Origin: an uncultured beta proteobacterium
Lineage (GTDB): Bacteria; Pseudomonadota; Gammaproteobacteria; Burkholderiales; Rhodocyclaceae
DNA: 8,640 bases
Assembly: GCA_903917505.1 (NCBI GenBank)
Contig: CAIXAY010000485.1
Span: 1-8,640, forward strand
Reading direction: 5' to 3'
Shown here one piece after another: positions 1-6,123 of this stretch; position 1 is the first letter of the stretch; the number at the start of each line of letters is the position of its first letter. The translations under genes and the position numbers were made by a program. Under the pieces are notes generated by a model. It was given only the letters and a program-made list of their open reading frames with translations, was not told where the DNA came from and ran no database searches.

Positions 1-587
1 AGGCGCCGTTCCAGCGAAGGCGTATAGGTGGTCCCCGGCGAAACGCAATTGACCCGGATGTTCTCGGCCAGGTGGTCGCGCGCCATCGCCCGCGTCAGCG
101 CAATTAGCGCGCCCTTCGAAGCGGAATACGCGGCGCGGTCGGCAACGCCTTTTTCGGCCGCCGCCGAGCCGATGTGCACGATCACCCCGCCGCCGGTCCG
201 GCGCATGGCCTCGATGGCGTGGCGCGAAACCAGAAAGCAGCCCTTGACGTTCACCGCGAAGGTTCTGTCCCAGTCGTCCTCGCTGATCGTATCGACGCGT
301 CCGGGCAGGACGATCCCGGCATTGTTCACCAGGACGTCCAGGCGCCCGAAGCCGTCGAGCGCGCCATCGATCATGCGTTTGGCATCCTCGTTGATGGAGA
401 CGTCACCCTGGACGAACAGCGTCGCCCGGCCTTCCTGTTTGAGCAGGGCCAGCGTTTCGGTGCCGCTGGCCAGCGATTGCGAGTTGACCACGACGCGGGC
501 GCCCTCGCGCGCAAAGGCGAGCGCGGCGGCGCGGCCGATTCCCGCCCCGGACCCGGTCACCAGAACCACTTTTTCGGCAAAGCGCAT
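1..587 (-). CDS. SDR-family oxidoreductase (C-terminus cut by window edge)
   Basis: Short-chain dehydrogenase/reductase with a Rossmann fold, an NAD(P)-dependent oxidoreductase of unknown substrate, probably cytoplasmic. The 195 visible residues carry the classical SDR set: cofactor loop TGSGAGIG (11-18), D62-V63 for the adenine ring, NNAG (88-91), and the catalytic tetrad N113, S141, Y154 and K158 (YSASK), followed by PG (184-185). The second beta strand ends in VVVNSQ with no acidic residue, which favours NADP(H) over NAD; this is inference. The ATG at 587 is preceded at 7 bases by AAAGGA (595-600), a good ribosome binding site. The gene runs off the left edge; about 50 more residues are expected for a classical SDR of about 250. 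It follows the small membrane-protein gene by 29 bases, so co-transcription is likely. A FabG-like reductase or a sugar/alcohol dehydrogenase cannot be told apart here. Confidence 0.93.
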   Translation of the reverse strand, partial: MRFAEKVVLVTGSGAGIGRAAALAFAREGARVVVNSQSLASGTETLALLKQEGRATLFVQGDVSINEDAKRMIDGALDGFGRLDVLVNNAGIVLPGRVDTISEDDWDRTFAVNVKGCFLVSRHAIEAMRRTGGGVIVHIGSAAAEKGVADRAAYSASKGALIALTRAMARDHLAENIRVNCVSPGTTYTPSLERR

Positions 588-616
588 CAGCCTGTCCTTT
601 AAGAAAAGAATCTATT

Positions 617-991
617 CTACCGATCATCGGCGTCGGCCGGCGGCGGCCGGTCTGGCGTCGGCGAACATGCTACGCGGAAACAGACGAGCGCGGCACCAAC
701 CGACAGCGCTGCCACCAGAAAAGCCAGGCGCTTCCCGGCCCACAGGCTGGCGAACCAGCGATTGAGGTCATCGGCGAAGACCGCCGCCTTGCCGCCGAAG
801 CGTTCCAGGTCGTGGCGGTAGGCCTTGGAATCCTGCGTCGTGATGGCATAGGCCTGGCCGCCGACGAATTCATAGCCGATCGCGTCGGCCTGATCGTCGC
901 CGGCGTTCAGATAGATGAGCGCCGAGCCGATCAGGCCCACAAGAAGAATGCAGACACCGATCAGATAAAGGCGAATTTGGCGCGGGCGCAT
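617..991 (-). CDS. Small two-helix membrane protein, unknown function
   Basis: I do not recognise a family with a known job. The 124-residue product has a hydrophobic helix at about 8-28 (LYLIGVCILLVGLIGSALIY), a polar stretch at 30-86 containing the segment YEFVGGQAYAITTQDSKAYR, and a second hydrophobic helix at about 88-107. It ends in a Pro/Asp-rich tail. Arginines before helix 1 and the Lys/Arg just before helix 2 leave the topology uncertain; with the N-terminus inside, the 30-86 loop would be periplasmic. The ATG at 991 is chosen because it directly precedes the basic start of helix 1 (MRPRQIR). The frame is open further upstream without membrane-protein character, and only a weak GGAA lies ahead of the ATG. 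It sits 70 bases after the methyltransferase gene and 29 before the SDR gene. Two well-formed membrane helices argue that it is a real gene. Confidence 0.75.
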   Translation of the reverse strand: MRPRQIRLYLIGVCILLVGLIGSALIYLNAGDDQADAIGYEFVGGQAYAITTQDSKAYRHDLERFGGKAAVFADDLNRWFASLWAGKRLAFLVAALSVGAALVCFRVACSPTPDRPPPADADDR

Positions 992-1061
992 GGCGGCAGG
1001 TTTCCGGAAGCGCAAGGCGGCGGAGACATTCCGTCGGCGGCTTGCGCAATCGACACTGTAC

Positions 1062-1697
1062 TCAATTATCGCCGGCGCGCCAGACGCTGGCCAGCCAGGG
1101 CTGCTGTTCGCGCGGCAGGCCCGCGGGGCGGTAATAATGCTCGAGTTCGGAAAAACCGGCTTGCGCCAGGTGACGGCGCCAGGCTTCGAGATCGTGGTAA
1201 GCGCCGTAACGCCCGCCATTCCAGCCTTCGACGTTGGCCCCGTGCGGGTTCGAGCAGAAGAGCACGCCGCCGCGTTTGAGCGTCGCGTGCAATTGCCGCA
1301 GCACGCGCGGCAAGGCCAGGGTCGGCACATGAAAGAGCGAGGCGTTGGCAAACACGCCGTCGAAACGCAGCTCGGGAAGATCGAGCCCGAGGAAATCCTG
1401 CTGCCAGACTTCGCAGCCGCTGTCCGCCCGCGCCATCTCTGCGAAGCGCGCCGCGCCGTCGAGGCCGATGGCCCGGTGGCCAAGGCCGGTGAAGGTCTTC
1501 AGGTCGCGCCCCGGGCCGCAGCCAAAATCGAGAATCGCGAACGGCGGCTCGCCGATGATATGGCGCAGCAGGGCGGCGATGTTCTGGCTCACATCGTGGG
1601 CCTGTGTGCCACAACGGAATTCCTCGGCGCGCGCCTCGTAATGCGCGAGGGTCAAGGCCGAGACCTGGTCGAGGCCCGGGCCGTCGGCCGCCGTCAC
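1062..1697 (-). CDS. Class I SAM-dependent methyltransferase
   Basis: Predicted cytoplasmic methyltransferase that moves a methyl group from S-adenosylmethionine to an unknown acceptor. With the GTG start at 1697 it has 211 residues. The Rossmann motif I is [11 protein letters not shown] (55-65). The acidic end of strand 2 is GLD (78-80), QQDF (99-102) corresponds to the adenine-contacting loop, and [14 protein letters not shown] (112-125) is motif IV/post-motif typical of the Methyltransf_11/25 type. I chose the GTG because it overlaps the TGA of the upstream pterin dehydratase in a GTGA junction, the arrangement of translational coupling. The frame is open to 1796, but that extension would overlap the dehydratase and shows no methyltransferase features. 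No good ribosome binding site is seen ahead of the GTG, which also fits coupling. The substrate cannot be read from the sequence. Confidence 0.88.
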   Translation of the reverse strand: MTAADGPGLDQVSALTLAHYEARAEEFRCGTQAHDVSQNIAALLRHIIGEPPFAILDFGCGPGRDLKTFTGLGHRAIGLDGAARFAEMARADSGCEVWQQDFLGLDLPELRFDGVFANASLFHVPTLALPRVLRQLHATLKRGGVLFCSNPHGANVEGWNGGRYGAYHDLEAWRRHLAQAGFSELEHYYRPAGLPREQQPWLASVWRAGDN

Positions 1698-2044
1698 GGA
1701 CCGGTGCCGGCCAGCAGGCTGTCGAGTTTGGCGGCGCAAATGAAATCGTTCTCCGACAGACCGCCGATCGCGTGCGTCGAATAACGGACGCGACATTCCT
1801 TGTAGCCGACCTCGAGGTCGGGATGGTGATTTTCGCGATGCGAAACCCAGGCCGTGGCATTCACAAAGGCCATCGTCTCGTAGTAATTCTTGAAGGAATA
1901 GGTCTTGACGAGTTCCGAACCAAGAACCTTCCAGCCTTGCAGATCCTTGAGCAGCACCTCGACTTGCGGCGCGGCGAGCGGCGCCACGCCGCCTTCGCAG
2001 GGCTTGCAGGTTTTTTCGCTGAGCGGCTGTTGGGCATGGCTCAT
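1694..2044 (-). CDS. phhB: Pterin-4a-carbinolamine dehydratase (PCD/DCoH family)
   Basis: Dehydrates 4a-hydroxytetrahydrobiopterin to the quinonoid dihydropterin, recycling the cofactor of aromatic amino acid hydroxylases. The 116 residues contain the family signature: HH at 73-74 in [12 protein letters not shown]91 in [12 protein letters not shown] and D100. These correspond to the catalytic histidines and the aspartate of mammalian DCoH. The N-terminal CKPCEGG (13-19) is also usual in bacterial members. The ATG at 2044 is preferred over an in-frame TTG at 2062 because GGAGAA (2051-2056) lies 6 bases ahead of it. No phenylalanine hydroxylase gene (phhA) is in the window, so the partner hydroxylase, or a role in pterin/molybdopterin metabolism proposed for stand-alone PCDs, is open. 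Its stop overlaps the start of the methyltransferase gene by four bases, so the two are probably one transcription unit. Confidence 0.93.
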   Translation of the reverse strand: MSHAQQPLSEKTCKPCEGGVAPLAAPQVEVLLKDLQGWKVLGSELVKTYSFKNYYETMAFVNATAWVSHRENHHPDLEVGYKECRVRYSTHAIGGLSENDFICAAKLDSLLAGTGP

Positions 2045-2050
2045 GGTCTG

Positions 2051-2056
2051 TTCTCC
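2051..2056 (-). promoter_or_regulatory. Ribosome binding site fixing the PCD start
   Basis: GGAGAA on the minus strand, 6 bases before the ATG at 2044. It would lie inside the coding region if the upstream TTG at 2062 were used, so it decides for the ATG. Confidence 0.75.
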
Positions 2057-2105
2057 GGTCAATTAGTCCTGCGTGCGGGCCGCGTGCCTCGCGACCGCCG
2101 CGTCG

Positions 2106-2489
2106 TCATTTCCTGGCCCTGTAGATGTCCCAGGCTTTCCTGAACTGCGTCCGCGTCAGCCTGCCGCTGCGCTGCGCATCGGCGGCCTTGAAGGCCTCTT
2201 CGAAACCGATCAGGTCCTTGGTGTCGTCCGGCGTCACATAGCCGCGCTTGCCGGCGTCGAGTTTGCGGAACACTGCATCGGCGTTGTTGATTTCGCTCGG
2301 CGGCACAGCCGGTTTGACGAGTTCCGGCGGTGCCGTCGGGGAAAGCGGAGAGACCGCCGGCGGCCCGACAGGCGCGCCGCTACCCTGCGCCCAGGCCGGT
2401 CCCATTCCGCCGGCAGTCGAGGCGAGCGCCAGGACGGCGAAAGGGACGAGGCGCAAATTTCCACTGGCCCAACATCCGGACTTGCTCAT
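2106..2489 (-). CDS. Exported protein with two degenerate EF-hands
   Basis: A 127-residue protein with an N-terminal signal peptide: basic start, hydrophobic core LVPFAVLALAS at about 14-24, and a likely signal peptidase I cut after AWA at 34 (AWA|QG). A Pro/Ala-rich linker (about 38-66) follows, then a helical C-terminal half with two EF-hand-like loops. Loop 1 (78-89, DAGKRGYVTPDD) keeps D1, G6, V8 and D12 but has G and R at positions 3 and 5. Loop 2 (104-115, DAQRSGRLTRTQ) keeps D1, S5, G6 and L8 but has Q at the key twelfth position. Calcium binding is therefore doubtful, at least in loop 2. GGAGG (2495-2499) 5 bases ahead fixes the ATG at 2489. It lies 89 bases after the thioredoxin gene and 61 before the PCD gene. 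Location is probably periplasmic; the function is unknown. Confidence 0.82.
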   Translation of the reverse strand: MSKSGCWASGNLRLVPFAVLALASTAGGMGPAWAQGSGAPVGPPAVSPLSPTAPPELVKPAVPPSEINNADAVFRKLDAGKRGYVTPDDTKDLIGFEEAFKAADAQRSGRLTRTQFRKAWDIYRARK

Positions 2490-2494
2490 GTCTG

Positions 2495-2499
2495 CCTCC
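2495..2499 (-). promoter_or_regulatory. Ribosome binding site fixing the EF-hand protein start
   Basis: GGAGG on the minus strand, 5 bases before the ATG at 2489. The frame also has a possible start at 2504, but the binding site would then lie inside the gene, so 2489 is the better start. Confidence 0.75.
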
Positions 2500-2578
2500 G
2501 GCAAGCATCGCGCGATCCACGCTTGCTCAATGGACAGTTTCGCCTTCGCTCGGTTCAGTGCTGCGCGCCGGCGGGCGC

Positions 2579-2911
2579 TTAACGACGCGTGTCGATCTGC
2601 GCCAGCGCCGCTTCAATGGCGCTCGCGTCAGCGGGCCTGACCAGCCGACTGACTTCCCTGCCGTGGTTCATGAAGATCAGCGTCGGCCAGAGCTTGACGC
2701 TGAACGAGCGCCCGAGCGGACGGCCTTTGCCATCTTCGACCTTGATGCGGCGAAGGCCCGGATGTTTGGCCAGGGCGGCGCGGATCAAGGGCTGCGCCGC
2801 CTGGCAATGTTCGCACCAGGGCGCGCCGAATTCGACGAGCAGCGGCGCGCTGCCGGCGTCGATCTCGCTGCGCAAGGGCTCGACGGCCAAATAGTCTGCT
2901 TGCTCTGCCAT
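2579..2911 (-). CDS. Thioredoxin-family protein
   Basis: A 110-residue single-domain thioredoxin fold, probably a cytoplasmic dithiol-disulfide exchanger because no signal peptide is visible. The active site is PWCEHC (31-36), so the two cysteines C33 and C36 are kept with Glu-His between them instead of Gly-Pro, which usually makes the disulfide more oxidising (family knowledge). The cis-proline is P76 in LWPTLIF, and the next strand carries the conserved Gly in NHGREV (82-87). The buried Asp of E. coli thioredoxin is replaced by Glu27 (LVEFGAPWC). The ATG at 2911 has only a weak GGGA ahead of it. It starts 22 bases after the HDOD gene stop, so both very likely share the promoter near 3921-3949. 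Its client is unknown; it is shorter and more divergent than TrxA and should not be called trxA. Confidence 0.92.
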   Translation of the reverse strand: MAEQADYLAVEPLRSEIDAGSAPLLVEFGAPWCEHCQAAQPLIRAALAKHPGLRRIKVEDGKGRPLGRSFSVKLWPTLIFMNHGREVSRLVRPADASAIEAALAQIDTRR

Positions 2912-2933
2912 GAAAATCCCGGTGCCTGTGATG

Positions 2934-3815
2934 TCAAACGAAAATGGCGTGCATGGACTGCGCGTCGGCGGCGATTTGCGGCAGCACCTCGGCGAAATTT
3001 TGCCGGGCCGCCGCCGTTTCCGCGCCCGCCGCCTCGCCTTCCTGTTGCGCGCGGCCGAAATAGTTCTCGTCGAGAATGCTGCCGACATAGATGATGTCGG
3101 CCAGCATGCGCACCGCGGTCGGCACCACCCTGGGCTGGTCGTGGTCGATGGTGGCATTGACCACTTCCTCCGACACGCCGAGCGCGTGCAGCAGCGTCAC
3201 CCCGATGCTTTCGTGCCATTGCATGATCAGGTACTTGACGGAGTCCGGACGGGCGCGCAATTCAGCGTACTGGGCCGCGCGATAGACCATGTAGAAAGCG
3301 CCGAGGTCGTGCACCAGGCCGGCGAGCAGCGCCTCGTCGGGATTGATTCGTGTGTAGGTGCGCGCCAGGACGCGGGCCGCCGCCGCGGTCTTCAGCGTAT
3401 GGTTCCACAGCGACTGGGTCAGATCGCTGAAGATCGCCATGTCCTTGGAACGGATCAACTGGTTCATGGCGATGGCCAGCGCGGTGGTGCGCACCATCTC
3501 GACGCCGAGGCGACCGATCGCCGCCTGGAGATTGCGCGCCGGCGTTCCGTCCGGGCTGTAGAGCACGGAATTGGCCATGCGCATCAGCTTGGTGGCCACC
3601 AGGGGTTCAACGTTGACGATCTGGGCGATGCGCGCCGTCGGCAAATCCGGGTTCTGCATCTCGCGGCGCAGGCGCAGGGCGGCATCGAAGGAGGTCGGGA
3701 AGACGACATCGCCGGCCAATTCGCGGGCGATATCCTCGAGCATCTGAAAGCGTTGCGCGCGCAGGGCGTCGCCAACCTTGTCGGGGCTTGGTTGCTGGTC
3801 TGTGTTCATGATCAT
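2934..3815 (-). CDS. HDOD-domain signalling protein
   Basis: A 293-residue cytoplasmic protein whose core is an HDOD domain, an HD-like helical output module found in bacterial signalling proteins that generally lacks proven hydrolase activity. Seen in sequence: VVFPTSFDAALRLRREM (37-53) and NVEPLVATKLMRMANSVLYS (68-87), both typical of the HDOD N-terminal part. Further on are H139 in LWNHTLKTA, GLVHDLGAF with H169-D170, H201 in WHESIGVTLL and H225 in TIDHDQPR. The end (256-293) is Ala/Glu/Gln-rich, probably helical. No receiver, EAL or GGDEF domain is attached. The start may be the ATG at 3815 or 3809; neither has a clear ribosome binding site. It is the first gene after the promoter at 3921-3949 and is followed 22 bases on by a thioredoxin gene. 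Regulation of motility, biofilm or stress is known for some family members but is not shown here. Confidence 0.9.
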   Translation of the reverse strand: MIMNTDQQPSPDKVGDALRAQRFQMLEDIARELAGDVVFPTSFDAALRLRREMQNPDLPTARIAQIVNVEPLVATKLMRMANSVLYSPDGTPARNLQAAIGRLGVEMVRTTALAIAMNQLIRSKDMAIFSDLTQSLWNHTLKTAAAARVLARTYTRINPDEALLAGLVHDLGAFYMVYRAAQYAELRARPDSVKYLIMQWHESIGVTLLHALGVSEEVVNATIDHDQPRVVPTAVRMLADIIYVGSILDENYFGRAQQEGEAAGAETAAARQNFAEVLPQIAADAQSMHAIFV

Positions 3816-3878
3816 TGCGTGCGGGTTGTCGGTCTCTCGTCAAGCGGGGCGCTAAGCAGGCCAAGCCTGATCGTCGAT

Positions 3879-3903
3879 AAAAAATCGGCAGCATGCAGCT
3901 GCC
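3879..3903 (-). terminator. Hairpin plus T-tract, terminator or leader attenuator
   Basis: On the minus strand GGCAGC (3903-3898), loop TGCAT, GCTGCC (3892-3887), then GA and six T's (3884-3879). This is a compact rho-independent terminator shape: 6 perfect base pairs, GC-rich, 5-base loop. It lies downstream of the HDOD promoter -10, about 12 bases after the predicted transcription start. It could therefore stop read-through from the 521-residue gene and also attenuate the HDOD transcript. Confidence 0.6.
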
Positions 3904-3920
3904 CACGCGAATCTTGCCCA

Positions 3921-3949
3921 ATTATATGCCAGTGTCGCTGCGCTTGTAA
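3921..3949 (-). promoter_or_regulatory. Sigma-70-type promoter for HDOD-thioredoxin
   Basis: On the minus strand the -35-like TTACAA (3949-3944) is followed by a 17-base spacer and a perfect TATAAT (3926-3921). The predicted start is near 3914, leaving an untranslated leader of about 100 bases before the HDOD ATG. The -35 hexamer matches consensus TTGACA at only three positions, so an activator may help. It lies in the 203-base gap after the 521-residue gene. Confidence 0.65.
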
Positions 3950-3955
3950 CGCAGC
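3937..3955. repeat. Inverted repeat around the HDOD promoter -35
   Basis: GCTGCG (3937-3942) and CGCAGC (3950-3955) are perfect inverted arms of six bases around a 7-base centre that contains the -35 hexamer at 3944-3949. There is no T-tract, so it does not look like a terminator. The placement suits an operator for a dimeric regulator; this is inference. Confidence 0.4.
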
Positions 3956-4018
3956 TTTGCGCGCCAACTCGCGCGGCATCGATCCGCGGCGGCTTCTTTC
4001 CGTCTCCGGCCGCGAGCT

Positions 4019-5584
4019 TCATGACGCCTTGTCGACGACGACGAAGCTCATGCGCTCGAAGTCGGGACCGTGGTCGAGCACTTTCACCAGTTCGACGCAC
4101 CACGCCGTATCCGTGTAGATTTCGATCAGGCGCGAAGCGTCGGACCAGCCGCGCGGGATGACCAGCGACTGTTCGCTGCCGACCGCCGGCACCGCAGGCA
4201 GCAGGAAAGCGCCGCTGGTGGCGTAACTGTCGGCGTCGTCCGGCATGCGCGGTCGTGCCGCCACACATTGCGGCAGGCCGGCCAGGGTGGCCACGCCGAC
4301 GATCAAGCCGGTGTGCTGCTCCTGCATCAGCCAGATCATCCGCGCCAGCAGCACGCTGCCACCTTCGTGCGGGCAGACCGCCAGCAACTGTCCGTGCGTG
4401 ATCTTCCTGCCGGCGGCACCGCGCATCAAACAGAATCCGCTCGCCGACTGGTTGACCGCCAGCCATTGTTCGGCCATCAAACCGTCCTGCCCGCCGGCTG
4501 AGCGACGCTCGGTTTCCGGCGGCGAATCGCCCTGCGGCTCATCCGGGGGGCTCAAGGATTTGCCGCAGAGATGTCGATAGATCGCGTCAAAACCGGTGCT
4601 GACCCTGGCAACTCCAGCGCTCGCACGGCGGCTATACTTGCGCGCGCCGCGCCTTTGCGACCAGCTGTTCGCAAGATGCCCGAGCAGCCGCTTGCATTGC
4701 CGGGCCGGGTAATCGCCGAGGCCGATCCGCGCCGGTGGAATTTTGTCGCGCAATTGCTTGCGCATCTGGCTCAGCTGCGCGACCAGGCGCCCGGTGTCGA
4801 GACGGCGCGCCTGCACGGCGAGCGGATGCTCACCCGGCGAACTCAGGGCGAAGTCGCGCAGCAAGTCGATCACGAATTGCGACGGGACTTCGCCGGCGGC
4901 GACCGGATTCAGGCTGACCAGCGGCGACCACGCGCCTGCCCAGCGCCGAACCAGGCTCTGGTCGGCGATCGACAGTCCGTAGGGGCCGGCCAGCTGGACC
5001 AGCAAAAGGCTCAGCAAGGCCGCCGTGCAATGGGTGCTGCGCGCCAGCGGGTCAAGCGGATCATCCACCGGAATCGTCGCCACGCCGCCCTGTTCGGCGA
5101 GCGCGTAATGCACGTGCAGATCGCGCCACAGGCCGGGCGAAATTTCGCGCCGCGCCCGGTAATGCTCGATGACCGACAGGCCATGGTAGTAGATGCAACG
5201 ATGCAGCACCAACGCCCTGCGGTTGCTCCCGGCGCGCTCGCCGGGCGAGCCGTCGCGTCGGACACAGCTGGCGTAATTGTTCGCCGCCTTGAGCCAGGTC
5301 GAGATGACCTGGCCGAAACAATGGTCCTGCTCGGCGTTGAGCGGCAGGGGCTTATTGACGTAGCTGCGGGCGAGTTCTTCGCCGACGAAGCAGAGCGGCT
5401 CCCGCGATTGCTCGAGCAACTCGAGATGGACATCGACCGGCAGCGGGGTATGCAACAGGGAATCAAGAAAATGATCGAGGTCGCGATGCGCCTGTTGCGG
5501 GTCAGCCAAGGGCAGCCGGGAAAGAATCTCCAGGCCGGTTTGCAGATCGGGGATGATCGTGCTGCTTGGACTAGGGTCAATCAC
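4019..5584 (-). CDS. 521-residue protein with PilZ-like C-terminal domain
   Basis: No firmly named family is recognised. Residues 1-300 look mostly helical and soluble, with no signal peptide. The C-terminal part resembles a PilZ domain, the c-di-GMP receptor fold. It has RxxxR at R315-R319 (RKYSRRASAGVARVS) and NxSxxG at N378-G383 (VNQSASGFCLM), followed by strand-like segments (LLAVCPH, VLLARMIWLM, TGLIVGVATL, about 400-434). The two motifs are separated by about 58 residues, longer than usual, with a disordered Pro/Glu/Ser-rich insert at about 344-368. About 85 more residues follow the barrel (437-521). The start must be GTG at 5584: the frame is open back to the DUF3301 stop at 5717, but no ATG, GTG or TTG lies between. 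The ribosome binding site is weak. Inference: a cytoplasmic c-di-GMP sensor or a relative of one. It sits directly upstream of the HDOD gene, 203 bases apart. Confidence 0.8.
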   Translation of the reverse strand: MIDPSPSSTIIPDLQTGLEILSRLPLADPQQAHRDLDHFLDSLLHTPLPVDVHLELLEQSREPLCFVGEELARSYVNKPLPLNAEQDHCFGQVISTWLKAANNYASCVRRDGSPGERAGSNRRALVLHRCIYYHGLSVIEHYRARREISPGLWRDLHVHYALAEQGGVATIPVDDPLDPLARSTHCTAALLSLLLVQLAGPYGLSIADQSLVRRWAGAWSPLVSLNPVAAGEVPSQFVIDLLRDFALSSPGEHPLAVQARRLDTGRLVAQLSQMRKQLRDKIPPARIGLGDYPARQCKRLLGHLANSWSQRRGARKYSRRASAGVARVSTGFDAIYRHLCGKSLSPPDEPQGDSPPETERRSAGGQDGLMAEQWLAVNQSASGFCLMRGAAGRKITHGQLLAVCPHEGGSVLLARMIWLMQEQHTGLIVGVATLAGLPQCVAARPRMPDDADSYATSGAFLLPAVPAVGSEQSLVIPRGWSDASRLIEIYTDTAWCVELVKVLDHGPDFERMSFVVVDKAS

Positions 5585-5716
5585 AGTACTTCTATCCAGA
5601 ATCTGACGCTGCCGAAAACCGATGACACGAGAAGCAGGAAGCGCGGGGCACAGCGCCGCATCACCCGCATGAGCAATGACCGGGGGTCGTCGGAATGGTT
5701 CCTGCGCGATGCCGGA

Positions 5717-6049
5717 TCAGTGCAGCATCGGCGTCACGTCGGCGACGCGCCGGTCGAGGTCGATCATGCGCACGCGGTGGCCGTGCATGGCGACGCGGCC
5801 GGCGCTGCGGTCGTTGCCCGTACCGCTGTACTCGAAAGCATAGACGCGGGTGAGGCGCAGCACGCCGTCGCTGCCGCGCCGCAAACCGATGCGCTGGATG
5901 GCGACGGTATCGTCGAGCAGCAGCAGATTCTCCGAATCGCACGCGGCCCTGGCCGCCGCAACGGCCGTCTCGCGTACCTTCAGGCTGTCGAACCACAGCC
6001 AGGCCGTTGCCGCCAGGAGCAGCAGCACGAGGAGGTCAAGCCCGTCCAT
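5717..6049 (-). CDS. DUF3301-family small membrane protein
   Basis: A 110-residue protein with the layout of the DUF3301 family, whose function is unknown. It has a very hydrophobic N-terminal helix (LDLLVLLLLAATAWLWF, 4-20), then DSLKVRETAVAAARAAC (21-37), then NLLLLDDTVAIQRIGLRR (41-58), a block I associate with this family. A strand-rich remainder (LRLTRVYAFEYSGTGNDR and GRVAMHGHRVRMIDLD) completes it. The single helix would anchor it in the inner membrane; the side on which the C-terminal domain sits is not settled by the sequence. The ATG at 6049 stands right before the helix; only a weak AGGCGG is upstream. It starts 74 bases after the GST gene stop and ends 132 bases before the GTG of the 521-residue gene, which is in the same reading frame. 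Confidence 0.85.
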   Translation of the reverse strand: MDGLDLLVLLLLAATAWLWFDSLKVRETAVAAARAACDSENLLLLDDTVAIQRIGLRRGSDGVLRLTRVYAFEYSGTGNDRSAGRVAMHGHRVRMIDLDRRVADVTPMLH

Positions 6050-6123
6050 GCGCGCCGCCTGCGACTGGATTCGAACGGCCGGTTCGGCAAAGACCCGGCA
6101 TCAGGTGACGCCCTGGCACGCGC

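Noticed and set aside
2910..4118. Plus-strand open frame (about 402 codons) opposite the HDOD gene.
   Set aside because: Antisense to a well-supported HDOD coding region; the product is His/Arg/Gly-rich with no family features.
5585..5716. Possible fusion of DUF3301 and the 521-residue gene, since they share a frame and the space between is open.
   Set aside because: A genuine TGA ends DUF3301 at 5719-5717 and no start codon occurs before the GTG at 5584. The intervening codons show no family-like sequence.
6050..6123. TTCGAATCC near 6071, which looks like a tRNA T-loop, between the GST and DUF3301 genes.
   Set aside because: The flanking bases do not form a five-pair T-stem, and there is no acceptor stem, anticodon arm or CCA around it.
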